Assembly (NCBI GenBank): GCA_947650365.1
Contig: OX393549.1
Coordinates: 97,191,014-97,255,013, forward strand
Direction: 5' to 3'
From: Chamaelirium japonicum
Taxonomy: Eukaryota > Streptophyta > Magnoliopsida > Liliales > Melanthiaceae
DNA length: 64,000 bases
Both the position numbers and the translations under genes were made by a program. The notes under the pieces are model-generated. The model worked only from the letters and a program-made list of their open reading frames with translations, ran no database searches and had not been told where the DNA came from. The stretch's first letter is position 1; each line of letters opens with the position of its first letter. Below, piece after piece: positions 1 through 13,450 of this stretch.

Positions 1-84
1 CTCCAGCCAACGACATTTGTCCCCTCCCGTTCGATCACTCAGCCCTTATGATGGAGCCCCCTGGTGTTCTCTTGGTGGCATGTA

Positions 85-547
85 GTGTAAGCTTATGGGC
101 TTCCAGATGTGGCCCACATGCCCACATGTGAGGTCCACAGTCCATATAAGGCTAAAACCCAATAAGGATGGGCCTAGGTGATTGTTGATTGGGCTTACCA
201 TAATTATATATGCTCTGGGCTACTGGGCCTAATTTTGAGATCAATCACATCCATTGGATCTGTTTATTCCTCTGATGGGGAGAAATCATAAAGGGTTATA
301 AATAATGGTACTTGGTCCCCCTCCCGGGTAACGACATCTCTACGTGAGTTTTCTGGATACCCCCTCTATCCACACCAGAGAGAGATCCCTCTTGCCACAG
401 GGAGTGGAAACCAAGTCCGGGGAACACGCATCGGAGATCGTGATTCGCAGAAGTTCTTCATCTATGGATTCTTCCGCTTTTGGTAACGATCTTATACTCT
501 TAGAAGTAGGATCTCTCATGGATGATCAGGAGTAAAATCCACTTACA
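85..547 (+). mobile_element. Copia-type LTR, copy A, with primer-binding site
   Basis: Plus-oriented LTR-like sequence. Its right end (ending CCACTTACA) is followed at 550-560 by TGGTATCAGAG, the usual plant primer-binding site complementary to initiator tRNA-Met. The last 170 bp recur at 556-727, and the last 335 bp recur at 8593-8927, so the right boundary is firm. The left boundary is a guess from a TG at about 85, because no other copy reaches that far. The arrangement LTR, PBS, partial LTR suggests a plus-oriented element reduced by internal loss. Lineage within Ty1/copia is inferred only from the company it keeps. Bases 1-84 show no recognisable feature. Confidence 0.55.
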
Positions 548-555
548 ATTGGTAT

Positions 556-727
556 CAGAGAGAGATCCCTCTTGCCACAGGGAGTGGAAACCAAGTCCGG
601 GGAACACGCATCAGAGATCGTGATTCACAGAAGTTCTTTATCCATGGATTTTTTCGCTTTTGGTAACGATCCTATACTCTTAGAAGTAGGATCTCTCATG
701 GATGATCAGGAGTAAAATCCACTTACA
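556..727 (+). repeat. Partial second copy of the copia-type LTR (copy B)
   Basis: About 170 bp repeat the 3' part of copy A, offset by 180 bp, with only a few substitutions. It ends at the same CCACTTACA boundary and abuts minus-strand copia coding sequence. It is most simply the 3' remnant of the second LTR of the same collapsed element. Confidence 0.6.
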
Positions 728-2240
728 AAAATATCAGTATGGACCAAGTCTAGTGTTCCATCACTTCTTATAGCACCTTTAGTGGAGGTCTTGGTCTGCT
801 TGCCCTTTATGCAGTCCACACAGAATCCAAAGTCAGAAAAGGTAATGTTCAATAATCCTTCTCTAATTAAACTTTTGATTCTTTTCTTAGAGATATGCCC
901 TAATCTCCTATGCCATAATAAGGACAAGTGACTACTGGTTTCTTCATTTCCATGCAGAGTTACTAAAGATTGGTTTTGGGAAGTATTAAGAAAAATCCTA
1001 TACAACCCATCAATCAGAATACCTGAACCAATACATTGGGATTGATAGCACAACTGGAACTGGGAATTAATAAAGCTAAAAGCAAATCCCAATGAGTCAA
1101 GTCTTGATACAGAAATCAAATTTCTAAAAAATACAGGAATATAAAAGGTATTTTCTAGATCAAGTACAAAACAAGAATCTAGAAAAAACCTAAAAGTGCC
1201 AACGGATTGAACTTTCGAGCACACGCCATTCCCAGTAATCACGCTACGCTCATCTGGTCTTGGCAGCCTGTTGGACAGGTATCCCTGTATGGAATTTGCC
1301 ACATGCACAGTGGCACCGGTGTCAATCCACCAAGTATTAGATGGAACAGAAACTGAATGCAATTCTAGGCATACCGAAACGAAGGAGTTACCTTTTTTCT
1401 AGAGCTATTTAGCATAGCAAGGGCAATCCTTCTTCATGTGACCTCTTATCTTGCAGAAGAAACACCTAGGACCCTGAATACCAACTTGATTTTTCTGAGT
1501 AGTTGGCGCCCTTTTAGTTTTCTTCTTCCCTAAGTCACGATTCACATACCTACTACTTTCTCCTTTGGTGCGCTTCTGACCCTTATGAGAGATCATATTG
1601 ATGCTATGAGAGCTCTCCTGTCTCAACCTGCTCTCCTCCTGAACACATATGGTCAGTAGTTCATTCACTGACCATTTTTCCTTCTGTGTGTTGTAGGAGA
1701 TATTGAAGGGTCTGAATTCAGATGGCAGGGAGTTCAGTATGAACTGCACCAGAAAGGAGTCCAAGATGATAATTTCAATAGCATTCAGCTGCGATGCAAT
1801 ATCCCGCATCTCCATTATGTGCTCCCGAATGGAGCCTGATCCGGACTACCTCATGGAAGAGAGCTTACTCATTAAGGTGCTGGCCAGTGCCTTATTGGAG
1901 CTAGCAATTAAACTGTTGCTCCACGGCCTCAATGAATTTGCGGGAAGTCTCACAATTGGGGATAGATCCCTTTATGTTTCTTCCGATATGCACTTTCATC
2001 AGTATCAAACTGAGCCGATTAGAGCGCTCCCACTTATCAAAGAAGGCCCTTTGATCTGGGGTAGACCCCTCTGTAGGAGAGGCTGACTTATCAGCCCTTA
2101 ACGCCTGATCTATGTCCATGCACCCTAATAGTATCAACATTCTCTCTTTCCACTCCGTATAGTTGGAGCCATTAAGGATAGGGGGAGAATTATTCATGGG
2201 TAGTAACATAGTAGGATTAACAGATGTAAGACAGAATAAG
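728..2240 (-). mobile_element. Old Ty1/copia element, gag to pre-integrase part
   Basis: Fossil Ty1/copia coding sequence on the minus strand. Reading leftward from about 2209, the recognisable parts are the gag N-terminus (NGSNYTEWKERM), a CCHC zinc knuckle near 1440 (CFFCKIRGHMKKDC), the protease region near 1330 (WWIDTGATVHVANS) and the GAG-pre-integrase region near 880 (LLWHRRLGHISKKR), running into the start of integrase. It is broken, with several breaks, and is bounded on the left by LTR copy B. A younger gypsy element (2241-7346) is inserted just upstream of its gag. Family assignment is firm; the sub-lineage is not. Confidence 0.8.
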
Positions 2241-3450
2241 TGATGGGATGTGAATGCTAAACAAAGCCAAGTGCTGGATTTTTAAGCAGTAAAATCAGAT
2301 TTCAGCATATCAAAGATAAATTTCAGCAAAGCCGATAAACCCGATTCATCATTCATTCAATACCCAAGCATGTTTAATCTGACAAAATGATAAAACAGAC
2401 ATAATAAGATCTAATTTCAGATTATAATAAACCAGTCCAGCAATACCAATGATCACAGTCTCAAATAGAATAAGCCAACGTCTCAAGAACAAGTAAAAAT
2501 CTAAACGAATAAACCTAATGGATGAGACTCTCGGGGAAACAGAATTTTAGGGTTCCTACAATGGAATCAGCAATAAGGCCGGTTGCAAGAAAGCAGGTTA
2601 TCATATGAAAATTATCGAGGATCGATCTCACCGTGCTTTGGTCAATGCCGGCAGCTTTCCGATGCTCCAATGTTGCAGAGGAATGGCGCGGAAGGGGGAG
2701 GTGTGGTCATGAAGACGGGGTGAAGAAGCCGAGACGATGATCTTGAAGAAGAAGAAACTCCACGTCGATCTTCCGTGAAGCCGAGGATGAATAGCGAGGC
2801 GACGGGGTAGAAGCGTGCGGAAGGAAGAGGTAGACAAGAAGCAGAGAGGATTTCTTCGGGAGGGATAACCGAACAAGCGCACACGCTTCTTCAATCTAGG
2901 GTTTCAATTTCAATTCATCTCCCCTCTCAATTAGGGTTTGTGGGGATTTAAAGGGGATGAAACAACAAAAGCCACAAAAGGAAAGGAAAGAAGAGAGAGA
3001 GGGGCCGGTCGGGTAGAGAGAAAGAGAGACGCGCGGGTGAGAGAGGGGGGCGCGGGGCATGTTCGCGGGAGAGAGAGAGAGAAGGCCGGTCGGGTGGGCT
3101 TAGGTTAGGATTTTTTTGGTTTTTAATTCCCCTTCGAATCTCATCCATTGAGATCTATTCTAACCTAACATCCTACGGCTAAAAGTAAACACAGAAACGA
3201 GTCAGTTCGGCATCTGTGGCTCGAACCGGATGCGAACATGGCTCGCACCTACCCAAACCAGAAATAAAAACTGAAATAACTAACGATCCGCTGGTCGGAT
3301 CGAAATAAAGTAAAAACCAAAACTGTGGGGCTTCGATTAAGCTTTCCACTGATGCAGACGGATCGACGATCGGGTTTCTGGATCTCCGGCACGGATGGAA
3401 ATACGCCATCAGCTGTAGAAAAACTGCACGTAGTAGGCTCGTCTGCATCA
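2241..3450 (-). repeat. 3' LTR of the gypsy element
   Basis: 1210 bp, nearly identical to 6137-7346. The short reading frames on both LTR copies (proline- and serine-rich, paired in both LTRs) are chance frames and not genes. The LTR contains AG-rich stretches near 2990-3085. Confidence 0.9.
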
Positions 3451-3462
3451 AGTCCCCCGGAC

Positions 3463-4206
3463 TTAAAAGAACTCGACTCCTGTCGAGCAAGGTCCTGGGT
3501 CCGGCGGGGGCTCTCCTGGCAGCAACTGCAACCGCTGCCTCTGATCTGACTGCTCTCCCGGGTCCGGTGGCCAAGTGATCCGCCTCAAGTACGCAGCAAC
3601 TCCATCTCGTAGCCTCTGCCCCTCGACGCCAAGCGAAGACCTGAAAGGCAACACCAACATCCTCCGCGGCACGATAAGATCATCAAAAGACTCAGATAAT
3701 TTCATGTGATAATAGGAATGTGGGTTGACATGAAATTCAAATGACATGTGAAAAGAAAGGCCGCGGGAGCATAATGTGCTGCGGGTCATCGGCTTGCGCG
3801 ATTGGCAATGGAATATTTGAAAGGCCGTGGGTTGCGGGTGCGTAATGTGTTGCTCAAAATGGCCTGTGCACGGTGCAAAGTAAGGGGATTCTAAACCAGG
3901 AAGATATGTCATGTCATCATTGTCCGGATGCAGTGAATAAAATAAGAAATTAAAGAATCCATCATGCCAATTATTATGATTTCGAAAAATTAAAGATGAT
4001 GGGTTGGCTGAAAGTTGAAAGCATGATTCATAAGTGTTCTGCATCGAAAAGTGATCAGACATGCCAAAATCGTCTTTACTGCTTAGTTCAACACTTGGAC
4101 AACATGGATGCACATATGAATGATCTATGATTGTATGTACGTCAGGCAAATGATGAATGCAAGTGTCATGAATGCCTACCGATTCTAAATGCGATGTGCA
4201 TGCCAT
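3463..4206 (-). other. Tail of the gypsy internal region, next to the 3' LTR
   Basis: A 247-codon open frame lies between the recognisable gag-protease part and the 3' LTR. I recognise no domain. The C-terminal quarter (containing LRDGVAAYLRRITWPPDPGEQ) is charged and proline-rich. It may be remnant or non-coding sequence of the element and is not a host gene. The plus-strand frame over 4131-4343 is judged spurious. Confidence 0.3.
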
Positions 4207-4434
4207 GGAATGCGAGATGTTGCCTAATCCCTTATCAATTCTTAGTAAATCATATGAACATCCAACTAAGTTTTCAGCGAATGGTGGTATGGATGGACTC
4301 TGACTCAGAAGGGCTTGAGGTGCATGGGATCGGTGTTTCCTAAAACATGTAGGCCATAGGGTGACATTGATGCCATCCTTCAGAAAAGTATAGGTGTTGA
4401 CTCTACCGTGATGTTGGACATCTCGGTCGAACTG

Positions 4435-5985
4435 TCATGGACGCCCTAAGATAACATCAGCAACCTCTAGCGGAATGATATCGCACCAGATCTCATCTCT
4501 ATATTGCAGCCCAATGGATAACTTTGCCAAACAACAGTGAGTTACCAGCTGACTCGTGGTGTTGTCTAGCCAGGATGTCTTGTAAGGGTGAGCTAATGGT
4601 TTAACTTTCCATTTCTTGCTCCTAACTACCCTTTCATTTATCAGATTGGTGGTACAACCTCCATCGATCAAGAGACAAAGGTCCATTCCGTTGACAGTGC
4701 AGACTGTTCGGAATAGTTCGAACCTCTGGTTCTTGCAGTGTGGCTTAGGGGGTCCTCCACAGAGCTCGTGGGGTAACAATGCTTTGGGTGCTTGGGGTGA
4801 TGGCGACTGGTGAATGACCAACAGTGGTGCAGTCACATCATCCCCCTCCAAGACTAATTCATTGAAGTGCTCCCCATCAGATTCGTGACTATCCTCGTCA
4901 TTATCCGCAAGATTTGTCTGTGGATGGAATTGACGGCGAGGACAGTCGGCGGACTTGTGACCCGGCTGGTTGCATTTAAAGCACTTTATCTGACTCGGGT
5001 TGGGTCCTAGGACTCCTTTACCCTTCTCAGTGGGTGCAGGAACTGTGCCAGCTACAGGTGAAGGTCCAAGGAGTGGTCTACTAACGGATCCGGATGTCGC
5101 CCTGGTGATGTCATATCGTCGGGACGCAGATCGGGAGTGGTGAGACTCGACTTTCTTGGCCCGACGGTGTGCATCACTGACCTGATACAAGTCGTGAAGG
5201 GACACCACCTCCTGAATTGAAGGCTTGAGACCGTTGACATACCTAGCGACGCTCTGCTCTTCATCTTCGTGCAGATCGTTCCGAGCTTGGAGCTTGTAGA
5301 ATTCATTAGTGTAGTCGTCTACAGATTTATGCTCCTGTCGCAGGTTCTGGAATTTCTGGAACACATTCTGCTTGAAATCAGAAGGGAGGAACTTCTGTTG
5401 CATTTTTCCTCGCATATGTGTCTAGGTGGAAATCTTTTCTTTCCCTTTCCTACCCCTAGCGGTCTGCAACTGTTTCCACCAAATAGGTGCATGACCTTTC
5501 AATTTAAGGCTGACAAACTTGACTTGTTTGTCGCGGGGAATTTCTTTCCACTCGAAGAACTGGTCGATTCTCTCGGCCCATTCTAGAAACTCTTCAGGGT
5601 CCATCCTACCCTCGAACTCAGGAATTTCTATCTTGATGCCCTGATCCCAGCCCCAATGAGATTTCGATCTCCTATGACTTTGCCTACTTCTCCTCTCAGA
5701 CCCGTCAGAGGAACTGACGCTGTCACCCCCGGACTCTAACTCGCTACGCCCTGGTGACGCTCTAGTCCTATGTTCTCGATGGGGTCGAGGCTGATTTTGG
5801 GAATTAGTGAAGGCTACGGTCAAGGTTTCTAGCTGGGTCTGAAGCCTATCCATGTGTTCCTGTTGCCTCATGAAGGCATCTTGCCAAGTTCGGGGCGGAG
5901 AAGATCCAGCCATTACGGATTGTCTCGTAGATGCTATCGAATCACTACAAAGAGAAAGGGATGGTCCTAATATGTATGCGATCAC
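4435..5985 (-). CDS. Gypsy gag with CCHC knuckle, followed by aspartic protease-like domain
   Basis: Coding part of the non-autonomous gypsy element. Near 5900-5420 is the gag N-terminus, with the retrotransposon-gag signature around residues FEGRMDPEEFLEWAERID and KGHAPIWWKQL. The gag domain continues near 5400-5200 (FQNLRQEHKSVDDYTNEF), with a CCHC zinc knuckle near 4970 (CFKCNQPGHKSADC) and a pepsin-like retroviral protease region near 4700-4440 (DLCLLIDGGCTTNLI, then EVADVILGRP). The element product would package its own RNA if supplied with a partner's polymerase. The reading frame is broken about once or twice. Gag and knuckle resemble chromovirus-like or related plant gypsy lineages; I cannot place it further. 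Confidence 0.8.
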
Positions 5986-6136
5986 GCAATGCTGGGGTCC
6001 TAATTAATGCAAGATACAAACTAAAATGAAAGAAGGCAAATAGAAAAAAAATTTCAGCAAACACGAGATGATGCGAGATGCGAGAGGACCGGCCGTTGCG
6101 TAAGGACGCGACGACTAGTGCGCTCTGATACCAACT

Positions 6137-7346
6137 TGATGGGATGTGAATGCTAAACAAAGCCAAGTGCTGGATTTTTAAGCAGTAAAATCAGATTTCA
6201 GCATATCAAAGACAAATTTCAGCAAAGCCGATAAACCCGATTCATCATTCATTCAATACCCAAGCATGTTTAATCTGACAAAATGATAAAACGGACATAA
6301 TAAGATCTAATTTCAGATTATAATAAACCAGTCCAGCAATACCAATGATCACAGTCTCAAATAGAATAAGCCAACGTCTCAAGAACAAGTAAAAATCTAA
6401 ACGAATAAACCTAATGGATGAGACTCTCGGGGAAACAGAATTTTAGGGTTCCTACAATGGAATCAGCAATAAGGCCGGTTGCAAGAAAATAGGTTATCAC
6501 ATGAAAATTATCGAGGATCGATCTCACCGTGCTTTGGTCAATGCCGGCAGCTTTCCGATGCTCCAATGTTGCAGAGGAATGGCGCGGAAGGGGGAGGTGT
6601 GGTCCTGAAGACGGGGTGAAGAAGCCGAGACGATGATCTTGAAGAAGAAGAAACTCCACGTCGATCTTCCGTGAAGCCGAGGATGAATAGCGAGGCGACG
6701 GGGTAGAAGCGTGCGGAAGGAAGAGGTAGACAAGAAGCAGAGAGGATTTCTTCGGGAGGGATAACCGAACAAGCGCACACGCTTCTTCAATCTAGGGTTT
6801 CAATTTCAATTCATCTCCCCTCTCAATTAGGGTTTGTGGGGATTTAAAGGGGATGAAACAACAAAAGCCACAAAAGGAAAGGAAAGAAGAGAGAGAGGGG
6901 CCGGTCGGGTAGAGAGAAAGAGAGAGACGCGTGGGTGAGAGAGGGGGGCGCGGGGCATGTTCGCGGGAGAGAGAGAGAAGGCCGGTCGGGTGGGCTTAGG
7001 TTAGGATTTTTTTGGTTTTTAATTCCCCTTCGAATCTCATCCATTGAGATCTATTCTAACCTAACATCCTATGGCTAAAAGTAAACACAGAAACGAGTCA
7101 GTTCGGCATCTGTGGCTCGAACCGGATGCGAACATGGCTCGCACCTACCCAAACCAGAAATAAAAACTGAAATAACTAACGATCCGCTGGTCGGATCGAA
7201 ATAAAGTATAAACCAAAACTGTGGGGCTTCGATTAAGCTTTCCACTGATGCAGACGGATCGACGATCGGGTTCCTGGATCTCCGGCACGGATGAAAATAC
7301 GCCATCAGCTGTAGAAAAACTGCACGTAGTAGGCTCGTCTGCATCA
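6137..7346 (-). repeat. 5' LTR of the gypsy element
   Basis: 1210 bp, partner of 2241-3450. The primer-binding site lies immediately left of it, which fixes minus orientation. Followed on the right by the target duplication ATAAG. Confidence 0.9.
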
Positions 7347-7351
7347 ATAAG

Positions 7352-8927
<1,576 letters not shown>

Positions 8928-10230
8928 TGTAGATCTCAACAATCTGAAACCGTCCAATCAGATGGAAATAACAGGTGTCGATGGTCGGATCCTGAACCAC
9001 GATACACCATGGTTCGGGGCGAGTAAGTTAAGCGCTTCAAAATCCAAACGAGCTCAAAAACAAACGAAATGATGGGAAATGATAGGGATTACATTCCTCA
9101 CTTCACTACGTGGAATCACATTCTCCGGTGCAGCATTCTCTTACCCCTTCTTTAGTTAAAACTCTCTTGCTACCTAACACGGCCTTAAGGATTCCACTAC
9201 CATACCGAATTACAAAATTTGGTAGCATACCGATCCCATCTCCACCATCCATCTCTTTTTTTGTGCTTCCTAACGGTGGGATCATTATTCTAGGGCATCG
9301 CAGAATCCAATGAATCCATATTCCTAAAAAGCCCACTCTTCCCACATTTCTCTCTAAACTAGTGGTGGCAAAATTCCGGTTCGGGATCGGGTATTGGTAG
9401 TTCATCAAAAAAAAAATTAAAATATTCAAAACATAACTTTATTATCTAAAGTGACAAATCCCATTGAATGGTGGCAGACCGACAACCAGCAGCGGCGATC
9501 CGTCGGTGATAGCCTGGTGACCGGAGACAGCCGTCCGGTGACCAACGGTGGTGGTCCGACGAACTGCGGTGATAGTCCGATGATCGGCGATAGTCTTACA
9601 CCAGTTAGCTCGGCTTCCATATTTGCCTTGTCCCATTTTCACGGTAATGGAGATACTAGATGAAATCAAGATACATTGCTTCATACATGTTGCTTCAAAG
9701 CTTCGAGAAAACAAAACCACCAAAACATGAGCAATAGACAGTCTTGTGCCAGAGATCCAATCCCCTTCTGTTTGAGGATGATGTGGAGAGTGTGAGTTAC
9801 AATCTGCATGCAAGCTCATAAAACGAGGATTAAAATCTTAATCCATCATTACTAGACCGATCGGGACATTCATTAGCACACTTCGAGGGTATATTGTCTT
9901 GGATTACATACTAGTCGTGATAACTAATCATCGTCCATGATCATCGACTGATATATTGTGTTGCCAAAGATGTTAGATACCCTCACACCCCAAAACCCGG
10001 GCTGTAAGGGGAGATCCACAGAGGATATAATACTCCCTCTCATGCGGAGCACATGTGGCAATGATTCTCCCATGCAAAGCACGTGTGCTAAGGCACGATC
10101 GGTGGGGAGCACTCAGAGTAGGAGATGGTGAACCCTAGCTCTAATCCCATGGTATATACCCTCACACCCCAAAATCGGGCTCTGAGGGGAGGTCCACATG
10201 TGGTGTATTAAGCTGGCCTCCTTTTGAGGA
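8928..10230. other. Intergenic stretch
   Basis: No gene supported. The passage beginning ATACCCTCACACCCCAAAA near 9975 recurs near 10150 with divergence, a local duplication of about 75-120 bp. A stretch at 9470-9600 is rich in CGGTGATAG/CCGGTGA-like short repeats. The short frames here show no known domain. Confidence 0.4.
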
Positions 10231-10753
10231 TGTTGGCTTGAAACAAACCATCCAACTCTCCAAAGTTCGTACGCGAAGGACGACGGAAGATGGAGCGGCA
10301 AAAGGGCCTACAGTAGGAATTTCACCTAGGACGCCAGACTAGGCACCCAAGGCGAAATCCAAAGCAAAACAAAACCGTGCACATCAAGAATTTCACCCAG
10401 GGCGATATCTCAAGCAGAACAACACAGTGCAATGTAGGAATTTCACCCTGGGCACCAGTTTGACGCCTGAGCGAAATCAGAATGGCAGGCACGGGTGAGG
10501 TTGGTTTATTGAGGCAGTATTGCATAGGATTGCTTGAGCTTTTCTTGGGATTTGGCATATATTCTCTCACGAGTTGCACACAAACTTGGGGCTATTTAAA
10601 GACCTTCTAGGGTTAAACCTAGGGGGAATTAAGAGGATTGAAATGTTGTTTTAGGGTTTGGAGAGAGAATAGCCGTCATCAAGTGCAATTCTTCACACCT
10701 CGACGTCTTTCTATCGCGAGGGCCTCGTGGAGGGATTGATCCAAATTCCAACA
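10231..10753 (+). repeat. Left LTR of the degenerate copia
   Basis: About 520 bp, shorter than its partner. It begins TGTTGGCTTG and ends CCAACA just before the primer-binding site. Contains CAGGGCGAAATC-like short motifs that recur within the LTR. Confidence 0.65.
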
Positions 10754-12260
10754 ATTGGTACTAGAGCTTTTTGTTGGCGATTACAAAGGCGCAAGGTCGA
10801 AGGTGAAGAAATTGAAGATATCGTTCACTAGGTCGAACATAAAGTTCGAGATTAAGAAGTTCGATGGTCATATCAACTTTGAATTGTAGCAAATACAACT
10901 CAGAGATGTTTTGATCCAGTGCGGATTGTATCATGCTTTGAAAGGCGTCAAACTGGACACGATGAAGGAAGATGATTTGATTGAGTTTGATTTGAAGCGG
11001 TGAGCATAATTTAGATGTGTCTCGTGAAGGTTGTGTTGGTGAACGTCTCTAAAGAGGTTTCTACGACAAAGTTGTGGAAGAAGTTGGAGAGCATGTACAT
11101 ACCTGGTCACTCACGAATAACTGTACATGAAGTAGAAGATCTATAATCTTCAAATGGTGGAAGGTATGAGGATTGCTGAGCATCTCTTAGTCTTCAATCA
11201 ATTTGTACTGACAGAAGAGTTACTTAATATCGATGAATACATGAAGGAGACGGACAAGGTGCTACTTTTTTTTAGCTATTACCTCAGTCATACGAGCATC
11301 TGAAGGTCACGATATTTTATGGGAATGAATCAATCAAATTGGAGGATATCACGAGTATGCTTATGTCAAATGAGGTTCGGTTTAAGGGAGCAAGCAAGGC
11401 GGTTGCTAACACTCAGGCCAAGTTGTTGACAATGTATGCGGGGGTAAAAAAGAAGAAGAGTAAGGTTCGTGCTGGAAATGCGATCGATTTGGGCACTACA
11501 AATTAGAGTGTAAGTAGGAAGGTGGAGCAAATACTGGATTGTTTGGGGTCATCCAGTGGCAACATAGTTGTCCAGGATGATGAATTCATCAGTTATGCCT
11601 CATTGGTGAGAGTCGACGTTGGGTTGCTCCTAATAGCTACCATTGATGTTACATCATATTAGGATTGGATAATCGATAGCAGGTCTACACATTATATTTG
11701 TTCGCACAGGGCATGGTTCAATAAGTATGCGGAGTGCGATAATGACAGAATGACGGCTAGCAATAGCTCCAAGGTGTCGATCAAATGAGTCAGGGATGTT
11801 CAATTTGACATGTCTGACGGACGAGTACAGGCACTCAATAATGTTCGCCATGTTCCAGGTGGCAAGGAAATTTAGTCTCTCTTTTCAAACTAGATTCTCT
11901 TGGGCACAAATTCATCGGAAGCGATGGAGTTGTAGAGGTATGGGGCAAAGCATCCATGATCATGAAGGAGGCCTTACAAAGAGGCCTATACAGATTAACC
12001 AGAGTGGTGGCACAGGTGCAGTGTTCGACGACAAGCAAGTGTGCCGACGGAGCTCGCTCAAGGGCAAGGATAGTCAGGAGATGGGTTCCATTGGCAAGTC
12101 TAATGACTTGGGCAATCACCAAACTCGGTGATTGGGCTCCCGGTGCAGGGGCAAAGTGGCGACAACAATCAGGAGATGGATTTACGGTCCGAAGAGATGG
12201 AGTTTGTGCTCAAGGTTTTCCTCTTGTCTCGTTTGAAGCTAAGGTGGAGATTGATGAGGA

Positions 12261-13030
12261 TACTGGCTTAAAACAAGTCATCCAACTCTCCAAGGTTCGT
12301 GCACGATGGAAGGTGAAATACGAAGCGAAGAAGAAGCGGTTAAAGGGCCTACAACAAAAATTTCACCTAGGGTGCCAGATTGGGTGCCAGGGCGAAATCC
12401 AGAGCAGAACAACATTGTGCACTGCAGGAAGTTTGTCAAGGGCACCCAGGGCGAAATCCCGAGCAGAACAGCACCATGCACTGCAGGAATTTCACTATAG
12501 ATGCCAGTTTGGCACCCTAGGCAAAATTGGGCTAGCAGGCACGGGTGAGGTTGGTTTTTTGAGGCGTTTTGCACATGACTGCTTGAGTTTTTCTTGATAT
12601 TTGGCTCTATCTTCTCTCACAGGTTGCTCACAACTTGGGATTATTTAAAGGCCTTTTAGGGTTAAACCTATGGGGGTAATTAAGAGGATTGAAAAGTTCT
12701 TTTAGGGTTTGAGAGAGGATAGCCGTCATCAAGTTAGAGCGAAGGTTTCTCTTGTACTTTAGAGTGAGAGGACTGCAGGATCTTTTTGTGGATGGGAGAG
12801 GAATTGGTAAGAGGACAAACATATGTGTACTCTTTGTTTTATTTTCTCTAATGAATCCATTCATCTTCGATTGCAGTATTTCATCATGTGTTTGTTCTTT
12901 GTTCTTGGTGATTGATTGTTTCATTCTTTTCATTGGTGGTGGTTCTTAGTCTATCAGTGGAATTCCTCGCATCTCGACGTCTTTCCGTTGCGCGAGCCTC
13001 ATTTGAATCCTTTCAGATTTCAGAATGTTG
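12261..13030 (+). repeat. Right LTR of the degenerate copia
   Basis: About 770 bp. Homologous to 10231-10753 at both ends, including a CTCGACGTCTTTC motif near 12975 that matches one near 10700. The right boundary is approximate. Confidence 0.55.
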
Positions 13031-13450
13031 GGATTACATTCAAACCCATAAACAAAACTCTAGACACAAAGTCCAACACACAGAATCACACACCGACGTG
13101 ACATGCATCCTGCCTAACTGCCCATTGCTGGATGCATGCCACGTGGGCGCATGTTGGTGCTTTGTGGGTCGGGTGTGTATCCGAAAATCCATATAGCATT
13201 GCTCTTTTACACAAAAAAACCCATTTAACTTTCAGATCACCCAACAAACCATGTGAGTGCACACAGACACGACATGCACCAACACAATAATACATCCGGC
13301 TCATGGATCAACACCCACTTCATTCCACTGTTCATGGGCCTCTCTCGTATCTTCACAAACTCTACTGAAGAAAGACAAAAAAAAAAAATCCCCTTATTAG
13401 CTCATATGACAAGGGACTTGTAGGTGATTGATGTTCACTCCCTCTCTTCT
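13031..13450. other. Region downstream of SULTR1
   Basis: Intergenic and 3' flank of the sulfate-transporter gene (which reads leftward). The transcript's 3' UTR should start at 13450 and run left. No clean AATAAA signal is seen; an AATAAG-like motif near 13400 on the minus strand is a weak candidate. No other gene supported. Confidence 0.4.

Larger units (their letters stand above)
2241..7346 (-). mobile_element. Non-autonomous Ty3/gypsy element with gag-protease, 1210-bp LTRs
   Basis: Complete-looking element in minus orientation. Two 1210-bp LTRs (2241-3450 and 6137-7346) begin TGATGGG and end GCATCA on the plus strand. The 5-bp target duplication ATAAG lies at 2236-2240 and 7347-7351. 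A tRNA-Met-type primer-binding site (TTGGTATCAGAGC on the minus strand) abuts the right LTR near 6122-6136, and a purine-rich tract abuts the left LTR. The internal region is only about 2.7 kb and holds gag plus a protease-like part. I count roughly a dozen substitutions between the LTRs, about 1 percent, so insertion is recent, of the order of a million years at commonly used plant rates. It lies inside the older copia fossil. Confidence 0.9.
10231..13030 (+). mobile_element. Degenerate Ty1/copia element
   Basis: Two related LTRs, 10231-10753 and 12261 to about 13030, both begin T(G/A)YTGGCTT and share long passages (for example the TCCAACTCTCCAAGGTTCG region and the AGCCGTCATCAAG region). 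The left LTR is followed at about 10755 by ATTGGTACTAGAGC, a decayed tRNA-Met primer-binding site. The internal part on the plus strand still shows copia gag near 10850-10960 (KKFDGHINFE, then QIQLRDVLIQCGLYHAL) and a protease region near 11660-11870 (DWIIDSRSTHYICSHRAWF). It is broken by many changes, and the two LTRs differ clearly in length, so it is old. No outer target duplication was found. Confidence 0.75.
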
